Shown: positions 10,992 through 21,437 of the stretch, piece after piece
Numbering within the stretch: position 1 is the first letter of the stretch
Layout: the number at the start of each line of letters is the position of its first letter
Source: Polynucleobacter sp. JS-JIR-II-50
GTDB taxonomy: Bacteria > Pseudomonadota > Gammaproteobacteria > Burkholderiales > Burkholderiaceae
Assembly: GCF_018687895.1 (NCBI RefSeq)
Contig: NZ_CP061307.1
Coordinates: 1,135,855-1,199,854 of the forward strand
Direction of reading: 5' to 3'
Length of the DNA: 64,000 bases
Made by a program: the position numbers and the translations under genes
The notes under the pieces: generated by a model
Databases searched by the model: none
What the model was told of the DNA's origin: nothing
Seen by the model: the letters and a program-made list of their open reading frames with translations, nothing else

Positions 10992-13160
10992 TTAAGCAGA
11001 CTCACCAGATGCTGGGGCTGCCTCTGCAGAGGCCTCAGTAGCGCCAGCCAAAGGAGCAATTGTGCCGCCCTCATCAGCCATCGCAGCCTTCAATGACAAA
11101 CGTAAACGACCGCGCTCATCAGCAGCTAATAATTTGACGCGTACTACCTGGCCTTCTGCGAGGTAATCTTTAACTTCTTTTACACGCTCGTTAGAAATTT
11201 CTGAGATGTGTAATAGACCGTCTTTACCGGGCAGAATGTTTACCAAAGCACCGAATTCAAGCAATTTCACAACTGGACCTTCGTAGATCTTGCCTACTTC
11301 TGCTTCAGCAGTAATACCCTCGATACGTGCTTTAGCTTCAGCCATGCCTTCAGCAGAAGTAGAAGCGATTGTTACAGTGCCATCATCTTTAATATCAATG
11401 CTGCAACCAGTTTCTTTAGTCAACGCTTGAATTGTTGCGCCGCCCTTACCGATTACTTCACGAATCTTATCTGGATGGATCTTGAAAGAAACCATGCGTG
11501 GGGCATGAGCAGACAATTCTGTGCGAACTGAACCCATTGCTTCTTGCATTTTGCTCAAGATGTGCAAGCGACCCTCTTTAGCTTGCGCTAAAGCTACTTG
11601 CATAATTTCTTTAGTAATACCCTGAACTTTGATGTCCATTTGGAGGGCAGTAATACCATTAGCGGTACCTGCAACCTTGAAGTCCATGTCACCTAAGTGA
11701 TCTTCATCACCTAAGATGTCTGTCAACACGGCAAAACGGTTGCCATCAAGGATCAAGCCCATTGCTACACCAGCAACGTGCGCTTTAACTGGAACGCCTG
11801 CGTCCATCATCGCCAAACAGCCGCCGCAAACAGAAGCCATTGAAGATGAACCATTGGACTCAGTAATCTCTGAAACAACACGGATGCTGTATGCAAAATC
11901 TTCTGGGCTTGGCAATACTGGAATCAAAGCGCGCTTAGCTAAACGGCCGTGACCAATTTCACGACGCTTTGGGCTACCTACACGGCCAGTTTCACCAGTA
12001 GCGAACGGAGGCATGTTGTAGTGGAACATGAAACGATCGCGGTATTCACCTTCGAGCGCATCAATAATCTGCTCGTCACGTGCAGTACCTAAGGTAGCTA
12101 CAACAAGAGCCTGTGTTTCACCACGAGTAAACAATGCAGAACCGTGTGTTCGTGGCAATACGCCATTGCGAATTTCAATCGGACGCACAGTACGTGTGTC
12201 ACGACCATCAATACGTGGCTCACCATTCAAAATCTGGCTACGCACAATCTTCGCTTCGATTTCGAACAAGATGTCGTTAACGGCTACAGCGTCAACATCG
12301 CCTTCTTCTTGCAACTTTGCAACTACTTCTTTAGTAATTTCTTTCAGCTTGTCTGAACGAGCACCCTTTTGACGAATCTGATAAGCCTCACGCAATGGCG
12401 TTTCAGCCAAGGCAGTAACCTTAGCGATAAATGGTTCATCTTTCGGGGCAGCAGACCAATCCCAATCTGGCTTACCAGCTTCAGCAACTAATTCGTTAAT
12501 TGCGTTAATCGCAGTTTGCATTTGGTCATGACCATATACAACCGCACCTAGCATGACTTCTTCAGAAAGCTGGTTAGCTTCAGACTCAACCATCAATACA
12601 GCGGCTTGTGTACCAGCAACGATTAAATCGAGTTCGCTAGTAGCTTGCTCTGTACGAGTTGGGTTCAAGAGGTATTGACCATTGGCATAACCAACGCGTG
12701 CTGCGCCAACTGGGCCAGCAAATGGAATGCCTGAAATAGCCAACGCTGCAGAAGCAGCGATCAAAGCAGGAATATCAGAGGGAACATCAGGGTTGATAGA
12801 CAACACATGAACCACCACTTGAACTTCGTTCAAGAAGCCTTCTGGAAACAAAGGACGTAATGGACGGTCGATCAAGCGGGAGATCAATGTCTCACCTTCT
12901 GAAGGACGACCTTCACGACGGAAGAAGCCACCAGGGATCTTGCCTGCTGCGTATGTTTTTTCAAGGTAGTCAACAGTCAACGGGAAAAAAGACTGGCCTG
13001 GCTTTGCAGACTTAGAGGCCACTACCGTGCCCATTACCACTGTGTCATCGACGTTAACAATAACGGCGCCACCGGATTGACGAGCGATCTCGCCTGTTTC
13101 CATAGTTACCTGATGATTGCCCCATTGAAAACTTTTTACTGCTTTTTTAAACATTGTCAT
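10992..13160 (-). CDS. pnp: Polyribonucleotide nucleotidyltransferase (PNPase)
   Basis: This phosphorolytic 3'-5' exoribonuclease of the RNA degradosome has about 722 residues. It has two RNase PH-like domains, the second with [14 protein letters not shown], then a KH domain ([20 protein letters not shown]), then an S1 domain ([20 protein letters not shown]). The frame is open to 13184, but the ATG at 13160 (MTMFKKAVK) has a GGAGAAG ribosome-binding site at good spacing, so I chose it. It follows rpsO, as in most proteobacteria. The leader carries hairpins that may mediate autoregulation. Confidence 0.96.
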   Translation of the reverse strand: MTMFKKAVKSFQWGNHQVTMETGEIARQSGGAVIVNVDDTVVMGTVVASKSAKPGQSFFPLTVDYLEKTYAAGKIPGGFFRREGRPSEGETLISRLIDRPLRPLFPEGFLNEVQVVVHVLSINPDVPSDIPALIAASAALAISGIPFAGPVGAARVGYANGQYLLNPTRTEQATSELDLIVAGTQAAVLMVESEANQLSEEVMLGAVVYGHDQMQTAINAINELVAEAGKPDWDWSAAPKDEPFIAKVTALAETPLREAYQIRQKGARSDKLKEITKEVVAKLQEEGDVDAVAVNDILFEIEAKIVRSQILNGEPRIDGRDTRTVRPIEIRNGVLPRTHGSALFTRGETQALVVATLGTARDEQIIDALEGEYRDRFMFHYNMPPFATGETGRVGSPKRREIGHGRLAKRALIPVLPSPEDFAYSIRVVSEITESNGSSSMASVCGGCLAMMDAGVPVKAHVAGVAMGLILDGNRFAVLTDILGDEDHLGDMDFKVAGTANGITALQMDIKVQGITKEIMQVALAQAKEGRLHILSKMQEAMGSVRTELSAHAPRMVSFKIHPDKIREVIGKGGATIQALTKETGCSIDIKDDGTVTIASTSAEGMAEAKARIEGITAEAEVGKIYEGPVVKLLEFGALVNILPGKDGLLHISEISNERVKEVKDYLAEGQVVRVKLLAADERGRLRLSLKAAMADEGGTIAPLAGATEASAEAAPASGESA

Positions 13161-13208
13161 TCTGATCTTCTCCAAATTGTTCACACAAAACCCACATGAG
13201 AGTTGCGC

Positions 13209-13238
13209 TTGTCGTGGGATAAAGCAGTGTCACGACAA
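13209..13238 (-). promoter_or_regulatory. Inverted repeat in the pnp leader, proximal hairpin
   Basis: TTGTCGTG at 13209-13216 is perfectly complementary to CACGACAA at 13231-13238, with a 14-base loop. It lies 49 bases upstream of the chosen pnp start and would form a hairpin in the pnp 5' untranslated RNA. In E. coli the pnp leader is cleaved in a stem by RNase III and then trimmed by PNPase for autoregulation. A similar role here is inference. Confidence 0.55.
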
Positions 13239-13269
13239 CACTGGAGCGATTTAAGATCACAAGGGATGC

Positions 13270-13315
13270 CATTCCAGGGAGACTCTGAATCAACTTTCAG
13301 AAGCTCATTGGAATG
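13270..13315 (-). promoter_or_regulatory. Long imperfect hairpin in the pnp leader, distal
   Basis: CATTCCA at 13270-13276 pairs with TGGAATG at 13309-13315. Inside it, TCTGAA and TTCAGA form a second stem around a 6-base loop, with an internal loop between the two stems. The layout resembles a double-stranded RNase III target. It lies between the rpsO terminator and pnp, so it would be carried either by rpsO read-through RNA or by a pnp-specific transcript. Confidence 0.5.
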
Positions 13316-13350
13316 ACACAATCCCCTACACAAATAATCTTGAAGCGCCC

Positions 13351-13413
13351 AAAAAAACATGCCATCTGCTTAAGACTGAATCCGCGAAGAAACAACCCTA
13401 AGATAGATGGCAT
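13351..13413 (-). terminator. Rho-independent terminator after rpsO
   Basis: On the minus strand ATGCCATCT (13413-13405) pairs with AGATGGCAT (13367-13359) and is followed by a run of seven T (13357-13351). The loop is unusually long (about 37 bases) and may fold further. It starts 17 bases after the rpsO stop and would separate most rpsO transcription from pnp. Confidence 0.65.
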
Positions 13414-13429
13414 TGCATACCGATAAGAA

Positions 13430-13699
13430 TTACTTACGGAGACCTAATTTCTCAATCAATGCGCGATAGCGATCCAAATCTTTGCCTTTGAGGTAATCCA
13501 AGAGGCGACGGCGACGTGAAACCATCTTCAACAAACCACGACGGCTGTGATGATCTTTGGCGTTAGCCTTGAAATGGGGGGTTAATTCATTGATGCGGGC
13601 TGTGAGCAATGAAACTTGAACTTCAGGGCTACCCGTATCGTTTGCGCTGCGCGCGTTATCTTTGACGATTTCCGCCGTTTTAATATCAGCAACTGCCAT
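13430..13699 (-). CDS. rpsO: 30S ribosomal protein S15
   Basis: This 89-residue protein binds 16S rRNA in the platform of the small ribosomal subunit. The family core is plain in [19 protein letters not shown] and [29 protein letters not shown]. It has a GGAG ribosome-binding site before the ATG at 13699. It is followed by a terminator and then pnp, the conserved rpsO-pnp pair. No oddity was seen. Confidence 0.98.
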   Translation of the reverse strand: MAVADIKTAEIVKDNARSANDTGSPEVQVSLLTARINELTPHFKANAKDHHSRRGLLKMVSRRRRLLDYLKGKDLDRYRALIEKLGLRK

Positions 13700-13917
13700 T
13701 TTTAATACTCCTTACTTGCGAACACTTGAGCTCTCACCCAATCTGTGTCGTGCGTGATTAACAAAATAAAACAAAAAAGCTTTAAAAATCAAAGCCATCG
13801 AATTGTAGCAGAGCCAACACCCAATTACCGAATTCCCCCATGGAACTTGTTATGCTGTAGGCTTAGATTTAGCCAAATATATACACTTTTCCTATATTAA
13901 TCAATAACTTATAAAAT

Positions 13918-14514
13918 ATGTCCTTACTATATCGCTCACTTATTGCATTTTTCTGTCTCGGATTCGGACTTTTTCAGCCCGCCCATGCCCAGTTTGGATC
14001 CCTTTTTGGGCAAGATAAAACGATTGCAGAGCAACGCCAGGAAATTTTGATTAAAAACCAAGCGATCTTGAAGCAACTTTATGAGGCGCAGCCAAAAGCG
14101 AAGGATCTCATTGAAAAGTCAGTAGGTTATGCGACCTTTAGTAACTTCGGCATGAAAATTTTGATTGCAGGAGGCGGAACTGGTAGCGGTGTTGTAATTA
14201 ACAAAGCAAACAAGAAGCCCATCTACATGAATATGGCTGAAGTTCAGGCTGGCTTAGGTCTTGGCATTAAATCATTCCAAAATATTTTTGTATTTGAAAC
14301 CGAAGCAGCCATGAATGACTTTATTAACTCAGGGTGGACTTTTGGTGGCCAGGTAACTGCAGCTGCGAAATACGAAAAAGATGGCGGCGCATACCAGGAT
14401 GCAACCGTAGTTGCCCCGGGAGTTTTAATGTACCAATTGACAGACTCTGGCCTTGCCGCTGAAATCACCGGCAAAGGCACCAAGTACTATAAGAACACTG
14501 ACTTAAATAAGTAA
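13918..14514 (+). CDS. Exported SYLF-domain (YSC84-like) protein
   Basis: This 198-residue protein has a signal peptide ending at about A24 (PAHA-Q), so the mature protein is likely periplasmic or envelope-bound. The rest matches the SYLF/YSC84 domain: KSVGYATFSNFG, a glycine-rich AGGGTGSGVV, then MAEVQAGLGLGIKSFQNIFVFE. The domain binds phospholipids in eukaryotes; its bacterial role is not settled. It stands alone on the plus strand and converges with leuA. The upstream 218 bases are AT-rich and hold both its promoter and that of rpsO. Confidence 0.85.
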   Translation: MSLLYRSLIAFFCLGFGLFQPAHAQFGSLFGQDKTIAEQRQEILIKNQAILKQLYEAQPKAKDLIEKSVGYATFSNFGMKILIAGGGTGSGVVINKANKKPIYMNMAEVQAGLGLGIKSFQNIFVFETEAAMNDFINSGWTFGGQVTAAAKYEKDGGAYQDATVVAPGVLMYQLTDSGLAAEITGKGTKYYKNTDLNK

Positions 14515-14523
14515 ATTTCTTTG

Positions 14524-14553
14524 CAGATGACTCAATGATTAAGGAGTCATCTG
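14524..14553. terminator. Inverted repeat between converging SYLF gene and leuA
   Basis: CAGATGACTC at 14524-14533 is the exact reverse complement of GAGTCATCTG at 14544-14553, giving a 10-bp stem with a 10-base loop. The leuA stop lies in the loop. There is no clean T tract on either strand, so it is a terminator-like or RNA 3'-end stabilising hairpin rather than a textbook terminator. Confidence 0.5.
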
Positions 14554-16086
14554 TGCATTGAGCTTAGCTTGACTCGGATCATGCAATTTGTTCAAGGCAG
14601 ATAAATAGGCTTTTGCAGAAGCAGCAATGATGTCTGGGTCTGTACCCACTCCATTCACAATACGACCACCTTTTGCCAAGCGTACGGTAACCTCACCTTG
14701 AGACTGCGTACCTGAAGTAATGGCATTGACAGAATAGAGCAACTGCTCTGCCCCACTCTTAGCGATTTCTTCAATTGCATTTAAGCTTGCATCTACTGGA
14801 CCATTACCTTCTGCTTCAGAGCTAATCTGTTTATCACCCATGCGGAACGTCACGCGAGATTTAGGGCGCTCGCCAGTTTCAGAATGCTGGCTTAGTGAAA
14901 TAAATTTATAGTGCTCACCCTCTTCTGCAGCAGCAGAATCAGACATGATGGCAATAATATCTTCATCAAATATGTCAGACTTTTGGTCAGCCAATGCTTT
15001 AAATCTGGTGAAGGCTTCGTTCAAATCAGCCTCAGCCTCAACAGTGATTCCCAGCTCTTGCAAGCGCTGCTTAAAGGCATTTCGGCCAGATAACTTGCCC
15101 AAAACAATCTTATTAGCAGACCAACCCACATCTTCTGCACGCATGATTTCATAGGTGTCGCGGTTCTTCAAAATACCATCTTGATGAATGCCTGAGGTAT
15201 GCGCAAAGGCATTGGCGCCTACTACGGCTTTATTAGGTTGCACAACAAAGCCAGTAATCTGAGAAACCAATTTAGAAGCAGGAACAATTTGTGTTGCATC
15301 AATGCCGCACACCATATCAAAATAGTCCTTGCGGGTCCGCAAGGCCATCACAATTTCCTCCAAGGCAGTATTACCTGCACGCTCGCCTAAGCCATTAATC
15401 GTGCACTCAATTTGACGGGCTCCGCCAATCTTTACGCCTGCCAAGGAATTGGCAACAGCCATTCCCAAGTCGTTATGGCAATGCACAGACCAAACAGCCT
15501 TATCAGAGTTAGGCACACGGGTTCGCAAAGTCTTAATAAACTCGCCATACAGCTCGGGAGTTGCATAACCTACGGTATCTGGAATGTTGATAGTAGATGC
15601 ACCTTCGTTAATAACCGCCTCAACTACTCTGCACAAGAAATCCATTTCTGAGCGATAGCCATCCTCTGCAGAAAACTCAATATCTTCAGCTAAGTTACGT
15701 GCAAAACGGATGGAGCGTTTAGCCTGTTCTAAAACTTCTTCTGGAGACATGCGTAATTTCACGGCCATGTGCAATGGACTTGTTGCCAAGAATGCATGAA
15801 TTCTTTTTGCATTAGCCGCTTGTAATGCATCAGCGGCTCGTGTGATGTCCTTATCGTTAGCTCTAGCCAAGGAACAAACAATCGAGTCCTTAACAGCGGC
15901 AGCCACCGCAGATATAGCCTGGAAGTCGCCCTCCGAGCTAGCAGCAAAGCCTGCCTCAATCACATCCACTTTAAGACGCTCTAACTGGCGCGCAATGCGT
16001 ACTTTTTCGTCTTTAGTCATGGATGCGCCAGGTGACTGCTCACCATCACGCAAGGTGGTATCAAATATGATTACTTTGTCGCTCAT
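14539..16086 (-). CDS. leuA: 2-isopropylmalate synthase
   Basis: This enzyme condenses acetyl-CoA with 2-oxoisovalerate, the first committed step of leucine synthesis. It has 515 residues. The N-terminal TIM barrel begins with [16 protein letters not shown] and includes the metal-binding HCHNDLG segment. The C-terminal LeuA regulatory domain, which binds leucine, contains [17 protein letters not shown] and [12 protein letters not shown]. The ATG at 16086 is preferred over a GTG just before it because GGAGAG lies 5 bases upstream. The leader upstream holds an apparent leucine attenuator. Confidence 0.97.
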   Translation of the reverse strand: MSDKVIIFDTTLRDGEQSPGASMTKDEKVRIARQLERLKVDVIEAGFAASSEGDFQAISAVAAAVKDSIVCSLARANDKDITRAADALQAANAKRIHAFLATSPLHMAVKLRMSPEEVLEQAKRSIRFARNLAEDIEFSAEDGYRSEMDFLCRVVEAVINEGASTINIPDTVGYATPELYGEFIKTLRTRVPNSDKAVWSVHCHNDLGMAVANSLAGVKIGGARQIECTINGLGERAGNTALEEIVMALRTRKDYFDMVCGIDATQIVPASKLVSQITGFVVQPNKAVVGANAFAHTSGIHQDGILKNRDTYEIMRAEDVGWSANKIVLGKLSGRNAFKQRLQELGITVEAEADLNEAFTRFKALADQKSDIFDEDIIAIMSDSAAAEEGEHYKFISLSQHSETGERPKSRVTFRMGDKQISSEAEGNGPVDASLNAIEEIAKSGAEQLLYSVNAITSGTQSQGEVTVRLAKGGRIVNGVGTDPDIIAASAKAYLSALNKLHDPSQAKLNAQMTP

Positions 16087-16140
16087 CACTACTCTCCGGT
16101 TTTAAATACTTCTGAACTTCTTCAGATAACTCAATCTTAT

Positions 16141-16169
16141 AAAACAAAAACCCCAGCAATTAGCTGGGG
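16141..16169 (-). terminator. Attenuator terminator in the leuA leader
   Basis: On the minus strand CCCCAGC (16169-16163) and GCTGGGG (16157-16151) form a 7-bp stem around TAATT, followed by TTTTTGTTTT (16150-16141). It lies 54 bases upstream of leuA and 41 bases after the leader-peptide stop. Its 5' arm (GCCCCAGCT, 16170-16162) can instead pair, with one bulge, with AGCTTGGGGC at 16233-16224 inside the leader ORF. Those are mutually exclusive terminator and antiterminator folds. Confidence 0.85.
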
Positions 16170-16210
16170 CTGGTATGTGGTGGTTAATGAATGTGCTTTA
16201 TCTCATTAAC

Positions 16211-16288
16211 TCAGGCCTTACCCGCCCCAAGCTTTAGGCTTAGTGCTAGCAGAAGGAGGCCAGATAAAGGTGAGAAATTCATCAACAT
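16211..16288 (-). CDS. leuL: Leucine-rich leader peptide of the leuA attenuator
   Basis: A 25-codon ORF starts at the ATG at 16288 and ends at TGA 16213-16211. It contains ten leucine codons, four of them consecutive at codons 11-14 (GLLLLALSLKL), using CTC, CTT, CTG and CTA. This resembles the GLLLLNA core of the enterobacterial leu leader peptide. It lies just upstream of a terminator with a possible antiterminator. There is no strong Shine-Dalgarno sequence. A TATATT element 6 bases before the ATG could make the message nearly leaderless, or read-through from pssA could supply it. An internal ATG at codon 3 is an alternative start. Confidence 0.8.
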   Translation of the reverse strand: MLMNFSPLSGLLLLALSLKLGAGKA

Positions 16289-16316
16289 GGAATTAATATA
16301 CCCCAAAAATAGGGAA

Positions 16317-17180
16317 TTAGCTAAAACGTTTACCGCTGAGACGCTCCCAAGCCCAAATTACATAGCCAGAGATGGAGTACACCACGAATAAACCAAACAG
16401 CGTTAAGGGCGGATTTGAGGAAATCAAGACAAAGGTCAAGATCATTAATACCATCACACCGAATGGCACTCGGTAACGGACATCCAGGGCCTTACCACTA
16501 TAAAAGCGGGCATTAGAAACCATGGTGAGTCCAGCATAGACAGCGATAAAGAAGGTAATCCAAGGGATTGCTGTATCGCGAACTGGAATCTTATTGTCAT
16601 CAGCCAACCAAATAAAGCCAGCCATTAATGCGCCTGCAGCCGGACTTGGCAGACCTTGAAAAAACTTCTTATCCACTACGCCCGTATTCACATTAAAGCG
16701 AGCTAAACGCAAGGCAGCGCCAGCACAATATGTGAATGCCGCCAACCACCCCCACTTACCTAAATCTTTTAAAGCCCACTCATAAGCAACCAAAGCAGGC
16801 GCAACCCCAAATGAGACCATATCAGCAAGAGAATCATACTGCTCACCAAATGCGCTTTGAGTGTTGGTCATACGGGCCACACGGCCATCCATTCCGTCCA
16901 ATACCATTGAAGCAAAGATAGCGATTGCCGCAATCTCAAACTGGTGATTCATGGCGTTCACAATGGCATAGAAGCCACAAAACAAAGCTGCGGTTGTAAA
17001 GGCATTTGGAAGCAGATAGATGCCCTTGCTGCGTAAGCGGGGCTTTTGAGGATGCAACTCCTCTACTTCGTAATCAATACCATCACCTAAGTCTTCAGCC
17101 CATTGATCTTCTAAAGAAGTAACACGTCTCTGAGAGAGACGACTTCGGTCAATACGACCACGACGGCGAAATGTAGTCAA
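16317..17180 (-). CDS. pssA: CDP-diacylglycerol-serine O-phosphatidyltransferase
   Basis: This membrane enzyme makes phosphatidylserine from CDP-diacylglycerol and serine. It has about 287 residues. It shows the CDP-alcohol phosphotransferase signature DGMDGRVARMTNTQSAFGEQYDSLADMVSFG, followed by several membrane spans. The frame is open to 17267, but that part overlaps psd. I chose a TTG at 17180 (TTFRRRGRIDRSRLS), with GGGA upstream and a 28-base gap after psd. psd and pssA form the phosphatidylethanolamine pathway pair inside the branched-chain amino acid cluster. Confidence 0.93.
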   Translation of the reverse strand: MTTFRRRGRIDRSRLSQRRVTSLEDQWAEDLGDGIDYEVEELHPQKPRLRSKGIYLLPNAFTTAALFCGFYAIVNAMNHQFEIAAIAIFASMVLDGMDGRVARMTNTQSAFGEQYDSLADMVSFGVAPALVAYEWALKDLGKWGWLAAFTYCAGAALRLARFNVNTGVVDKKFFQGLPSPAAGALMAGFIWLADDNKIPVRDTAIPWITFFIAVYAGLTMVSNARFYSGKALDVRYRVPFGVMVLMILTFVLISSNPPLTLFGLFVVYSISGYVIWAWERLSGKRFS

Positions 17181-17208
17181 AGAATATCCCAGTGAATAAT
17201 ATTTCGAA

Positions 17209-17856
17209 TCAATCCAAACCAGGCAAACGAGCCAAGGCTGTATTTGTTGCAAATACTTTATCACCAACGCTCACTAGCGGCTCTGCAGTTAGTGGCAAAT
17301 AAATATCTACTCGCGAACCAAAGCGAATAAATCCATAGCGCTCACCTGCTTTGAGGCGATCGCCAACATGAATGTAGCAAAGAATGCGGCGGGCAATTAA
17401 ACCAGCAACCTGGACCAAAGTAACCACTTGACCATTAGCATCGATAACAACAGCGTTACGCTCATTCTCCGTAGATGCCTTATCCAAATCTGCATTCACA
17501 AATTTGCCAGGGAAATATTGAATCTCTTTGACCAAGCCATTTACCGCACTACGATTAGAGTGCACGTTGAATACGTTCATGAACACGCTGATTTTGAGCG
17601 CTTCTCGGCCAGCATACGGATCATTGGTTTTTTCAACGACAACAATCCGGCCGTCTGCTGGAGATAAAACAAGATCACGACCTAAAGCAGGAATACGCTG
17701 TGGGTCACGAAAGAACTGCAGAACAAAGAAAAAAATGATCCAAAGAGGCCATGACCAAGCTATCCCACCTAAATAGTGAACCAGCAAAGTCACTGCCCCC
17801 ACTAACGCTAAATACGGCCAACCTTCTTTCGCAATAATGGGGTGCGGATACATCAT
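17209..17856 (-). CDS. psd: Phosphatidylserine decarboxylase proenzyme, short form
   Basis: This 215-residue, pyruvoyl-dependent enzyme converts phosphatidylserine to phosphatidylethanolamine. The autocleavage Gly-Ser is in [11 protein letters not shown] near residue 180; the Ser becomes the pyruvoyl group. N-terminal hydrophobic segments anchor it in the inner membrane. The conserved [16 protein letters not shown] block is present. The length is that of the short Psd class rather than the ~320-residue E. coli form. The first two codons are both ATG, so the exact start is ambiguous by one residue. Confidence 0.95.
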   Translation of the reverse strand: MMYPHPIIAKEGWPYLALVGAVTLLVHYLGGIAWSWPLWIIFFFVLQFFRDPQRIPALGRDLVLSPADGRIVVVEKTNDPYAGREALKISVFMNVFNVHSNRSAVNGLVKEIQYFPGKFVNADLDKASTENERNAVVIDANGQVVTLVQVAGLIARRILCYIHVGDRLKAGERYGFIRFGSRVDIYLPLTAEPLVSVGDKVFATNTALARLPGLD

Positions 17857-17897
17857 CTTTGTTCTGAGCCTTTTATTGAACTGCTATTAGTAGATGC

Positions 17898-18956
<1,059 letters not shown>

Positions 18957-18965
18957 TTAAAAAAA

Positions 18966-19457
18966 TTAAACCTTAAGGATACGTTCACCACGACCAATCC
19001 CAGAACCACCCGAACGGACGGTCTCCAGAATTGATGCGCGATCGATCGAATCAATAAAGGCATCCAACTTGGCACCATCACCAGTTAACTCAATGGTGTA
19101 ACTCTTGTCAGTCACATCAATGATGCGACCGCGGAAGATATCAGTAGTACGTTTAAGCTCTTCGCGCTCTTTACCTACCGCACGCACCTTAATCATCATG
19201 AGCTCACGCTCAATATGTGGACCTTCACTTAAATCAAACACCTTCACAACTTCAACCAAACGATTTAAGTGCTTAGTAATTTGCTCAATGACGTCATCAG
19301 AACCAAATGTGACGATAGTCATGCGAGATAAGGATGGATCCTCAGTAGGTGCAACGCTCAAAGTGTCAATGTTGTAACCGCGCGCAGAAAACAAACCCAC
19401 CACACGCGATAAGGCACCCGGCTCGTTCTCAATGAGTACAGAAATAATGTGTCGCAT
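18966..19457 (-). CDS. ilvN: Acetolactate synthase small (regulatory) subunit
   Basis: This 163-residue regulatory subunit confers valine feedback inhibition on the large subunit. The N-terminal ACT domain reads ISVLIENEPGALSRVVGLFSARGYNIDTL, and a C-terminal ALS-type ACT-like domain follows (GRIIDVTDKSYTIELTG). The start overlaps the ilvB stop by one base (TAATG), indicating coupled translation. The family name ilvH is equally used for this length class. Confidence 0.97.
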   Translation of the reverse strand: MRHIISVLIENEPGALSRVVGLFSARGYNIDTLSVAPTEDPSLSRMTIVTFGSDDVIEQITKHLNRLVEVVKVFDLSEGPHIERELMMIKVRAVGKEREELKRTTDIFRGRIIDVTDKSYTIELTGDGAKLDAFIDSIDRASILETVRSGGSGIGRGERILKV

Positions 19458-21244
19458 TACAGATCCTCGCTACCCAAAAGCATTTCAGTAATACCCTTGC
19501 CTGCTTGAACCATAGGCCAAACATTTTCTTCTGGGTCAGTCTGGAAGTCCATAAACACCGTACGATCTTTTAAGCGAATCGCCTCTTTGAGCGCGCCCTC
19601 AACATCGGATTTTTTCTCGATACGCATACCAACGTGACCATAAGCCTCTGCCAACTTCACAAAGTCAGGCAAAGAATCCATGTATGAGCTCGAATAACGT
19701 TTGTTATAGGTGAGCTCTTGCCACTGGCGAACCATACCCAGGTAACGGTTGTTCAAAGACACGATCTTCACAGGAGTGTTGTATTGCTTACAGGTAGAAA
19801 GCTCCTGAATACACATCTGAATTGAGCCTTCACCAGTAATGGCAAATACATCCTTATCAGGAAATGCTTTCTTGATACCCATGGCATAAGGCAAACCTAC
19901 GCCCATGGTACCCAGACCACCTGAATTAATCCAACGACGCGGCTGATCAAACTTATAGAACTGAGCAGCCCACATTTGATGTTGACCTACGTCAGATGTA
20001 ATGAATGCATCACCACCAGTGAGCTCCCACAACTTTTGAACCACGTACTGTGGCTTCACAATTTGTGAGGCTTCGTCGTACTTCAAGCAATCTTTTTTGC
20101 GCCACTCATTAATTTGATCCCACCAAGCAGCAACTTTGTCGCCATTCTTACGTGGACCAGCAGCTTTCAATTGGGCAGTCATCTCTACCAATACTTCTTT
20201 GAGATTACCAACAATAGGAACATCTACTTTGACACGCTTTGAGATAACGGAAGGATCGATATCAATATGAATGATCTTGCGCGGATGACTTGCAAAGTGC
20301 TGTGTATTACCAATCACGCGGTCATCAAAACGTGCGCCAATGGCAATCAACACATCACTGTGTTGCATAGCCATATTGGCTTCGTATGTACCGTGCATAC
20401 CGAGCATACCCAAGAACTGTGGGCTAGTTCCAGGGAACCCACCTAAGCCCATGAGGGTATTGGTTACTGGATAACCTAGTAAGTCAGCAAACTCTTTTAA
20501 CTCAGGAGCTGCATCAGACAGTATCACGCCACCACCGGTATAGATGTATGGGCGCTCTGCCTCTTGCAGTAACGCTACCGCTTTACGAATCTGGCCGCTG
20601 TGACCCTTCACAACAGGGTTATAAGAACGCATTTCCAAGGTTTCTGGATAAACAAATGGGCCCTTAGCCGCGGATACGTCCTTCGGGATGTCGATCAACA
20701 CGGGGCCTGGTCGACCTGTCTGCGCAATATGAAAAGCTTTCTTCAAAACCAACGGAAGATCTTTGACATCTTTCACGAGGAAGTTGTGCTTCACTACTGG
20801 GCGAGTAATACCAACGGTATCAGCCTCTTGGAATGCATCTTCACCAATAGCGTACGTTGGTACGTTACCGCTGATGATCACCAGTGGAATGGAATCGGTA
20901 TATGCAGTTGCAATACCAGTCACCGCATTGGTAACACCAGGACCAGAGGTAACCAATGCAACACCAACCTTACCGGTAGCGCGAGCATAGCCATCGGCAG
21001 CGTGAACAGCTGCTTGCTCATGGCGAACCAAGATATGTTCAAACTTATCTTGCTTAAAAATTTCATCGTAGATAAAGAGAACGGATCCGCCTGGGTAACC
21101 CCAGACAAATTCAACACCCTCTTTGTGCAATGCATGCACAAGCATTTCTGCGCCAATCATTTCTGGAGGTGCAGCATCATTGTTTGTATTTGTTGAGTCT
21201 TTGTTAGCTTTAGAAGCTAAGAATTCGGCGCTGCTTGTATTCAT
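19457..21244 (-). CDS. ilvB: Acetolactate synthase large (catalytic) subunit
   Basis: This 595-residue, thiamine-diphosphate enzyme catalyses the first common step of valine, leucine and isoleucine synthesis. The catalytic Glu lies in VRHEQAAVHAADGYARATG near residue 85, and the ThDP/Mg motif in TGEGSIQMCIQELSTCKQYN. The PYR, central FAD-binding-like and PP domains appear in order. The N-terminal ~25 residues are Ser/Asn-rich and precede the usual GAEMLVHAL start of the domain. AAAGGACG before the ATG is a good ribosome-binding site. Confidence 0.97.
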   Translation of the reverse strand: MNTSSAEFLASKANKDSTNTNNDAAPPEMIGAEMLVHALHKEGVEFVWGYPGGSVLFIYDEIFKQDKFEHILVRHEQAAVHAADGYARATGKVGVALVTSGPGVTNAVTGIATAYTDSIPLVIISGNVPTYAIGEDAFQEADTVGITRPVVKHNFLVKDVKDLPLVLKKAFHIAQTGRPGPVLIDIPKDVSAAKGPFVYPETLEMRSYNPVVKGHSGQIRKAVALLQEAERPYIYTGGGVILSDAAPELKEFADLLGYPVTNTLMGLGGFPGTSPQFLGMLGMHGTYEANMAMQHSDVLIAIGARFDDRVIGNTQHFASHPRKIIHIDIDPSVISKRVKVDVPIVGNLKEVLVEMTAQLKAAGPRKNGDKVAAWWDQINEWRKKDCLKYDEASQIVKPQYVVQKLWELTGGDAFITSDVGQHQMWAAQFYKFDQPRRWINSGGLGTMGVGLPYAMGIKKAFPDKDVFAITGEGSIQMCIQELSTCKQYNTPVKIVSLNNRYLGMVRQWQELTYNKRYSSSYMDSLPDFVKLAEAYGHVGMRIEKKSDVEGALKEAIRLKDRTVFMDFQTDPEENVWPMVQAGKGITEMLLGSEDL

Positions 21245-21380
21245 TTTCTTTCGTCCTTTGCAATTTTCGGCAAAAAATTGTTTGGTCTGTTCTATCTCTT
21301 GCTTATGGCCCGAGTTCGAACGGCGCTGCTACCGGAAAAAACCACTTCTTGAATGAGATTCTAGGTAGTAAGCCCTATAT

Positions 21381-21408
21381 TCTATAGCAATCCCCTAAAA
21401 TGACTCAA
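21381..21408 (-). promoter_or_regulatory. Candidate sigma-70 promoter of ilvBNC
   Basis: On the minus strand TTGAGT (21408-21403) and TATAGA (21386-21381) are separated by 16 bases. Transcription would start near 21374, giving a leader of about 130 nt. That leader contains no run of branched-chain codons in a plausible start-to-stop frame, so I see no ilv attenuator here. This is a consensus match by eye only. Confidence 0.45.
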
Positions 21409-21437
21409 TTCTCACAGATTCAGGTCTAATCCATTGC

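Noticed and set aside
20600..21196. 198-codon plus-strand frame opposite ilvB
   Set aside because: It is antisense to a conserved essential enzyme, has no recognisable domain and no supporting context.
21245..21374. Possible ilv attenuator leader before ilvB
   Set aside because: No ATG-led short ORF with a run of Ile, Val or Leu codons and no terminator hairpin with a T tract was found in this leader.
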